Assembly (NCBI GenBank): GCA_951799405.1
Contig: OX637337.1
Coordinates: 310,001 to 374,000, forward strand
Reading direction: 5' to 3'
Length of the DNA stretch: 64,000 bases
Origin: Agapetus fuscipes
Taxonomy: Eukaryota; Arthropoda; Insecta; Trichoptera; Glossosomatidae
Shown here piece by piece: positions 12,101-21,100 of the stretch (its first letter is position 1; every line of letters starts with the position of its first letter). The position numbers and the translations under genes were made by a program. The notes under the pieces were generated by a model. That model saw nothing but the letters and a program-made list of their open reading frames with translations. It was not told where the DNA came from and did no database searches.

Positions 12101-15100
12101 GTAAATTAAAAATTAGATTCACGTAATATTAATTCAGATTCTTATAGTTTGAAATCGGATTCAAAAAAATATTCGCCATTTTTATTGCTACAAAAATGCA
12201 ATTCGTGACGCGTTCATACATTATTATCATAATTATCGCTTTGGAATCGAAGTGCGGGTTAATTCTTTAATTGCCTTGTAAGTATACCTATCTCTTGCAT
12301 TTTAGGTACATTTGAATTAAGCCCGCGGTATAAGTAACTACCTAGGTACTAGCATTGTTTACTTTCTTTGTTTACATTATTTGTTTACATTTTGATAAAA
12401 TTATTATAACCTTCTTCTTTCTTTGCTACTTCAATTAATAAGGACTTGTACGTACGGGATTAGTAAAAATTATTATTAATTTATCAAATTTAATTTATTA
12501 AAGCCAAATTTAAAACATGACGTCAGAACGCGAGAAACGGGCATTTCAACGACGTAAGGAGCGCCTCCAGAATGAGATAGAGACGTACTTGGAACGGGCA
12601 CAATGCATTTTCGATACCATTAATTCAATTCATTTGGGAGAAATTTATTTGCGTAAATTTAAAGTGCACGCGGCAGGCATTGACAACTGGCGTAAAGAAT
12701 TTTTATTACTGGTGAAAGAAAAAAATGATTTAATTGCAGAAAGTGAGGAAGATGAAGCAACAGATAATAATATAATTCTTTCATTTGAAGACTTATACGC
12801 TGAAATTAAATATACTTACGAGAATTTAAAAGACACAACAAAATCCTCAAGTGCAAATGATATTCCTTTAAAAAGGAGCATCCAACTACCACGATTAGAG
12901 CTGTGTGCCTTCAACGGAGATGTAAACAATTGGCCGGTGTTTTATGAAAATTTTAAATCTATGGTCCATGAGAATGACAGTCTAACGGAAGGTGAAAAGA
13001 TTCAATATTTAGTTGGAAAACTGGTAGGAAAAGCTCAAAGCATTTGCCAAGGTTTATTGCCAACTGCTCAAAATTATACAATTTTATGGAATTCGTTGGT
13101 CAAGAAATACAACGATAAGCGCGTTCTGGCAACAACTTATCTAGAGAAATTGTTAAATATTCCTGCAGTAAAGGAACCATCTGCCTCAAACTTGGAGGAC
13201 TTTATTGATCTATTTTCAGGTTTAACTGCTGCAATCAAACAGTTGAACATGGAGAATCTAGAAGACTTTATATTCATACACATTGCGTGTAAGAAACTTG
13301 ACATGGATACGATTAAGGCTTTTGAAGTTTCTATACAAGATTCTTCAGACTCAGTAGATTCAATAAAATTTGTGGAATTCATTAGAAATTACTCGCGAAT
13401 ACTACAGCGCGCAAACGGAAGTAGAAGCAGTAAAATTAACAATCAAATTAACGCGATGCCGCGCAAGCCCTCAGCTTCCCAGAAAAACGTTAGGGCATTT
13501 GTGACAGTTAATACTGACAAATGTTTGTTGTGCGGAGATAACAACCACTCAAAGTTGTACCAGTGTCCGAAATACACTATCCTGGACGCTCGGGAAAGGT
13601 ACAATTTTATAAAATCAAAGAAATTATGTGTCAATTGTCTAAGTACGATGCATAATCTCAAGAATTGTAAATCAAAGGGAAGATGCAGCGTTTGTAATCG
13701 ATCCCACCATACTAGCCTGCATTTCAACTTGAATTTGCAAGCCGCGGCCGAAGAAAAGGCGGAGCCCCTAGCGCTTTGTGCTATGGGCCCTAATTCTAGT
13801 GAGGTAGAATCTACGGTTTTACTAGGAACTGTTTGTTGTGTAATCTTAGACAAGCGGGGTCAAAGACACACTATTCGCGCTTTATTAGACAGTGCTTCAC
13901 AGAGAGACATAATAACGGCCTCCTGTTGTCGAGAACTTCATCTTGATGTAAAGACGACGCGAGACAAAGTTGTTTCAGGAATAGGGGATATTGTCAACCC
14001 TATCAAGGGAGTGACAACAATTACCCTTCTTTCGAGAGTTGAGAAATCGGTCAATTTTAAACTATCGCCTTTGGTGGTTAATCAAATAACTGATAAAATA
14101 CCCGTCGCCAACATTAATATTGAAAATTTAGAATATTTAAAATCATTACGTTTGGCTGATGAAAAATATTTTATTCCCGGAAAAATTGACATGATTCTGG
14201 GTGCAGATGTATTCTCCCGTGTGATAAAACACAACACTATCTCACGAAATTTAGGCGAGCCAGTTGCACTGGATACCCTATTTGGGTATGTGATACTAGG
14301 GAAAGTTCCAGTGCTACCGGCAATCAAAACAGATTATTGTTTCTTTTCAACAATTGAAATTGAAATGAAAAATATCTTGGAGTTGGAGGACGTACCGGAC
14401 GTCTCCACTCCACAAATCGAGGAGCTGGTATGTGAAGAGAAATATACCAACACCACCACGAGAGACAAGACTGGTAGATTTTCCGTAATGCTGCCTTTCA
14501 AGACCGATCCGGGGCAGCTTGGTGATTCTCAGAGAGCGGCAGAGCGGAGATTTTACGCGTTGGAAAGGAAACTGCTTTCAAACTCTTCTGTAAAATTGGA
14601 ATACGACCTTATTTTCAAAAATTATATACAAGAAGGGTATTTAAATCCTGTAAATATAAATTCGGATCAATGCTTGAGCTTGCAATACATAGCACCGCAT
14701 CATGCAGTGATACGTGAAAATAAATCCACAACTAAGGTTCGCGCAGTAATAGATGCTAGTATGAAAACTACATCAGGATTATCGCTGAATGATGTTCTAC
14801 ATACGGGTAGAAATCTTCAAAATGATCTATTTAAAATAATATTACACTTTCGCTTGTTTCCAGTTGCTCTAAGCGCTGACATACGTAAAATGTATATGCA
14901 AATTCTGGTAAATAAAGAGCATAGATGCTATCAGAGAGTTTTATATCGGTTTGATAAAAATGATCCACTTCAGCTTTTTGAATTTACACGCGTACCATTT
15001 GGCTTAAAGTGCAGCCCATACCTTGCAATGCGTACCGTTCGTCGTTTAATTGATGATGAGCGAACACGTTTTCCATTAGCGGCACTTGTAGCAGAGAGAG

Positions 15101-18100
15101 ATATTTACATGGATGATTTGGTTTCTAGCTGTTTAAATGATGAAGAGGCTATCGCACTTTCAAACCAATTGATTGAATTATTTCTTGCGGGCGGTTTTGA
15201 ATTGGTGAAGTTCTCGAGTAATTCACCATCAGTCATGGGAGGCATTCCCTCAGCTTGTCGCATTTCTGAAGCTGTGGAGTTCAGTTCAGAAGATCAATGT
15301 ACCATCCTTGGTTTGCATTGGTTGCCTGGAAAGGATGTTTTTACCTTTAGTGTCACTAACAAATTTCGTAAATGTACAAAACGAAATATTCTGTCGACAA
15401 TTGCGCGCTTCTGGGATTTGATGGGGTTTGTCGCACCCGTGATTGTAACAGCTAAATTAATGATTAAATTTCTCTGGGAACATAAAATCGATTGGGACGA
15501 TTGTCCTCCTCAGAGTATAATTTCAACTTGGGAAAATTATGAATCGGAACTCCCACTCCTTCAAAGTATTCAGCTGCCACGGCATACAGGTGTAACGCAG
15601 GAGTCGATTATATCCCTATTGGGATTCGCGGACGCAAGTGAGAGAGCATATGGAGCGGTGATATATATTCATGTATATAATCCTCCAAGTAAACGCGGAG
15701 AAATAAGTTTAGCTTGTGCAAAGTCGCGAGTAGCTCCAAGTCGTACAATATCTTTAGCAAGACTTGAATTATCGGGAATATTGATATTGTCAAAATTAAT
15801 GCGTGTAGTCATTGATACATATTCAACTCGCTGCCAAATTAATAATGTATACGCCTTTTCTGATAGTACAGTGGCACTCGCTTGGGTTCATTCACACCCA
15901 TCCCGCTGGCAGACTTTCATCGCGAATAGAGTAACTATAATTCAGGATAATATACCTCCAAGTCAGTTTTATCATATTGCCGGGAAAGACAATCCCGCGG
16001 ATTGTCTCTCACGCGGCCTAACTCCCGCACAATTAATTGACCACCCGCTCTGGTTTAAAGGCCCTGCCTTCGCGCGCTCACCGATTGAAGAATGGAATTT
16101 TGGTAAATTTGATCCAAATACTATTGAAAACCCGCCGGAACAAAAAATAAAAGTTATGACTGTAATGGATAACTTACCCAAGCAACCAACTTTATTAGGT
16201 TCACTCGCTGAACGAATCTCTTCCTGGAGTAAATTGTTAAGAGTTGTTATTTACATATTTCGTTTTATAAAAAGATTGTCATCAAATTTTGAAGTCTCTC
16301 ACCTACGGTTTGCAGAAATCGTAGTTATAAAAGACTTACAAAATCATCATTTTTCGAACGAAATTAAAAAACGCGAAAGCCGGTAAAGTCTTATCTCCTG
16401 CATTTCGTAAGCTTAATGCCTTTATCGACGCCGATGGGTTGTTACGAGTAGGAGGGAGACTTGTAAACGCTGACTTAGCTTATGACAGTAAACATCCAAT
16501 ACTTTTACCAGGTCGCGGTCATATTTTGAATTTAATCATTGATTACTATCATAGAAAATTCTTGCATTCCGGACCTCAGTTACTGATGTCCCTTTTGCGA
16601 CAAAATTTCTGGATTTTGTCGGCTAGAAATATTGTGCGTAAACGCGTCCAATTATGTAATACTTGTTATAAGGTTAATCCAAAATCACGCTTCCCCCTCA
16701 TGGGGGATTTACCTGCCTGTCGGGTAAATGAAGGTAAGGCATTTTTCCACTGTGGCATAGACTACGCGGGCCCCTTAAGTGTGATTCCTTATAGAAAAAG
16801 AGGTGTGCACAAAATTAAAGCATACATTTGTGTGTTTGTGTGCTTGATCACGAAAGCGGTTCATATCGAACTCGCATCAGATCTAAGCACGGAAACATTT
16901 ATTAACGCTCTTAAGCGATTTTTGTCGCGACGCGGGCCGGTAAAAATAATGTACTCAGACTGTGGGACAAACTTCATTGGTGCAAAATCTCACCTCGATG
17001 CTCTCTATGGTCTCCTGGAGTCTGAAGATTTTCAAAATAAGTTCGACAGGGAACTAAGAGACCATCGGATAGATTGGAAGTTCAATCCCCCATCCGCCCC
17101 GCATTTCGGTGGAATTTGGGAGAGTAACGTGCGGAGTATCAAACTCCATCTGAATCGAGTAATTGGTAAACAATTATTGACATTCGAGGAAATGTCTACA
17201 GTACTTGCGCAAATTGAAGCAATTTTAAACTCCAGACCGCTTTCATGTTTGAGTGCCGATCCATCCGAACCTATTGCTCTAACCCCCGCACATTTTCTCA
17301 CATTGACTCCTCTAAAGTCACTTCCGGCGACAGATACCTCCTCTAGAGACATTAGTTTACTGTCTCGTAAACAGTATGTGGACCATTTAGTTCAGTCTTT
17401 CTGGAAACGGTGGAAGGTGGAGTACCTTCACACTCTCCAAACGCGTCAGAAATGGAACACGGAAACAGAGCCAATCAAGATTGGATCTGTTGTCTTGTTA
17501 AAAACTGAAGGTAGTGCACCTCTTAATTGGCCACTAGGAGTTATTGAGGATGTCTTTCCGGGAGCGGACGGTATAGCTAGAGTAGTTAATGTCCGGACGA
17601 AAACTGGAACTTATAGGCGTCCAGTTGTCAAGGTTTGTCCGTTGCCAAATCAATAACATTACAAAATAATATACAGTCCACTCGCTAAATTAAGTAGATT
17701 TAAGTTATAATAATAAACAAATAAATAAATAAATCATTGTTTTGAAAGGACTACGTCCTCTCAAGCTGGGGGGCATGTTTGGGCGAACTGTTAGGTAGGT
17801 TTGTTATGGGTAGCTGGCCATAAAATCCTTGTCCTTGTGCCTATAATCTGACCTATCCGATTTGCCCAATCACCTGTCTCCAGCCAGTACTTCTACATAC
17901 GCGGCCTTGGATAGACGTGTTCATCGCAGTGTACACCGCGCGCGAACGAAGGAGAAACCACACACAAAAACGCGACCAGTGCTCCGCGAAAGAGGCATCC
18001 ATTGGAGATAAGGTGAGTCCAGACCATTTGATTCCGTGATTCCTTCCCCCTTGCTCCATTGGTTGGCTGCCTAGACAGATTTGTTGGGCAGTTCGTCCGA

Positions 18101-21100
18101 TCGCGATAATCGAGAACCAGTTTGCGATCTCAAATCCTCCCCCTCGCATCCCCTTATGATAACGTCAAACTTGGCGTTGTCAATATCTTTGCAACTTATT
18201 TGAGATTCTTATGTTGTAAGTTCGCATGCGTTAAATTTCATGAATCTCATTTTTCAGAATCAGAATTTCATTCATCAGTTTTTTTTTGTCAAAAATTATA
18301 TTTGTTATGAATTGAGTTAATGTTTAGCGCCTCTATGTTCTAATTTATGTACATAGTTTTGTATGTAAAAAATATTTGTTTAAAAATAGGATAGCGCCTC
18401 TATATAATTACAATTTCTATACATAAAATATGAGGTTTGTATCGCTTAAATACATTTTATTTTCGCACACTGCCGAGCAGGCAGTTTAGCGTAATCGGCT
18501 AAACCACCGGTTCTTTCGGCGGCCCCATTCCGGGAGACGCGGGTTCGATCCTCGCGGCGAGACATTTTGAAAATTGAAAATTTTAAAGTCCAAACGAAAG
18601 ACGACGACGAAGGACAATATAATAAAGGACTAGGGGCGTTGCCCCTGGCTGCTACGCAGCCCAACCCCTTAACATTTGGGGAATATGTATATTGCGCATA
18701 GTTTCGTCGCGTTAAAATTCGGAAAACATGTAAAATAAAAACATGCAGTCTTTGTAAAAGAAAATCGAGTTTTGTTAGGCTTCGATAAAATCAATTTATA
18801 AAAAACCACCATAAAAAAAAACACTGGGAATATCCCGCACTGTAAACGGTTATATATAAATATAATATTTACATGGATAGTGTAAGCAAATATTGAAATT
18901 TTTGAGTTATAGGTTGGTATGAGGCTGACCACCCATACTGTAAAAAAATGGTTCACTTTGCAAATTTCACCCCTGTTTCAGGGAAGGACGGCAAGAGTTG
19001 CAGGGCTTATGTTTATTTGAGATTGGGTTTTTATGTTGTAAGTCAACATGCATTATGTGTAAGCGCGAACTTCTAAATGTCTGCTTGTAAGAATGCATGT
19101 AATGTGAATCTTGAATGTAATATATATTTGCAACTTAGATTGTATAAAGAAATTTATATAATAATTTCCTTGACTTATACGTTGGTATGAGGCTGACCAC
19201 CCATACTTTAAAAAATTGTTCACTTTGCAAATTGCACCTCTGTTTCAGGGAAGGTCGGCAAGAGTTGCAGGGATTATCGCACGTTTAATAATAAAGAGCA
19301 ATAACTGAAAAAACATGAATGTTGGGAAATCACGTTTGAAGTTCAGACAACCAGTACAACTTGTATGGGATGAAAAAGGCGGCCGATGTTTTATCTCAGT
19401 CATATTCGTCCAAATTGAACGGCTGTCGCATTCTACCTATTCTTCTCGCATTGTTCTTGCGTTTTATTACAAAATCTCGATTTTCCCAATTTTCGAGTTA
19501 TTTCTCTTTATTATTAAAGGTGCGTTATGTTCATATGAGATTAGGTTTTTATGTTGTGAGTGGGGACTAAGTGTGGTAAGATGGGGCATTTGTAAGCGCG
19601 AACTTATACCTGTCTGCTTGTGGGAGTGCATTTAATATGAATCTCAAATGTAAATTATCTTTGCAACTTAGATAACAGATTTAAATCCATTTTTTTTTAG
19701 TTTTTTTTTTTTTTTTAGTTTGCATCATTCGAAAAGAAGTATGCAAGGATAGAAAGAAATGGCGGTTGATCTGTGATGTTGGCGGCTAGGGTTTGTTAAA
19801 GTGAAATTGGTTTTATGATTTAGTTTTTTATGTCCATGTATATATTGTTATTTTTATTCTTTGATTTAAAAAATGTAATTTGTCATGTATGTTCCTTGAC
19901 TTATAGGTTGTTATGCGGCTGACCACCCATAATATAAAAATTGGTTCACTTTGCCAATGTCACCCCTGTTTCAGGGAAGGACGGCAAGAGTTGCAAGGCT
20001 TATGTTCAATTGAGATTGGGTTTTTATATTGTAGGTCCACATGCGGCATGTGTTATTATACATTGCGCGAAATTATACATATCTGCTTGTGGGAATGCAT
20101 TTAGTATAAATCTTAAATGATATATATCTTTGCAGCTTAGATTAGATTAGATTAGATCAAATAAAAGAACATATCGTAAATATAAAAAAAACTTTCCACT
20201 TTTGCCGCTAGATGTCAATATATTTTTCATACATTTCAATAAGGGTTCTATGAGGGTTTATGAGTGTATTTTATTAGGCGACTCAAACACATACGTGTAA
20301 TGGTACACGTTTGCAACATATATACAAAATTTTATTCGCTATACATTGGGAATGTGTTTCATCTGCTGTGATGGCATTGATTTTGAAAATCAAAACTCCA
20401 AGCGATTGACGACCAAGTAGGACAATATAATAAAGGATGAAGGTGGATGTCAAAGGCTCAATTTCCACACACAAATATTTTTTTAATAAGTATTGATAGT
20501 GACGTCAGTGACCGATTTTAAGCGGCAACTATCGATTTCCCTGCGGAGTGCGGAGCGGCCATCTTGCTTGACGTCACTATCGATACTTATTCACTAAATA
20601 TTATTGTGTGGAAACTGAGCCTAAGACACAGAGGTTAATGCCCGCTTTCCACTGCGAGCGGGAAATAGCTGAGCGGGAGCGGGAAATAGCTGAGCGGAGC
20701 GTAGTGAAATAGTTTTGGCCTTCCATTGCGAAAGAGTTTTAAAAAATAATGGTATTTGCCTTCCACAGCTAACGAGCTCGGCGGAGTGAGCTAGGCGGGA
20801 AATGAGATGAGTCAGATGAAAGAGTTGTTTGCCTTCCATCTACAGCTGGCTTAGCGGAGCCAACTAGTGTGTGACAGCTCGTTGCAGCCTACGCCCAGAT
20901 CAAACGTTTTAATTATTAGTAAAAAAAGTTTTTTTTTTTGTTTCGAAAAATAAAAAGTAATATATTATTTTGCTTTAATACATAAAAAGTAGATGTTTGA
21001 AATAAAACATACATTTTAATATTTTCAAATTTATAAAATAATGTATGATGTGCAGTGTGTGACAGCTCGTTGCAGCCTACGCCCAGATCAAACGTTTTAA

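Larger units (their letters stand above)
11667..18182 (+). mobile_element. Full-length BEL/Pao LTR retrotransposon
   Basis: Two 407-bp LTRs (11667-12073 and 17776-18182) look identical by eye, begin TG and end CA. They are flanked by the 5-bp target duplication ATATC (11662-11666 and 18183-18187). A G-rich polypurine tract, aagctgggggg, precedes the right LTR. The coding part is the gag-pol pair 12517-16386 and 16439-17656. The element lies antisense within STX18 intron 1. Identical LTRs imply a very recent insertion. Confidence 0.96.

Noticed and set aside
16350..16440. Programmed ribosomal frameshift in the BEL element
   Set aside because: The A6C run is not in the register needed for a -1 slip from the upstream frame, and the needed shift is +1; BEL elements usually have one ORF. 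A one-base insertion or assembly error is simpler.
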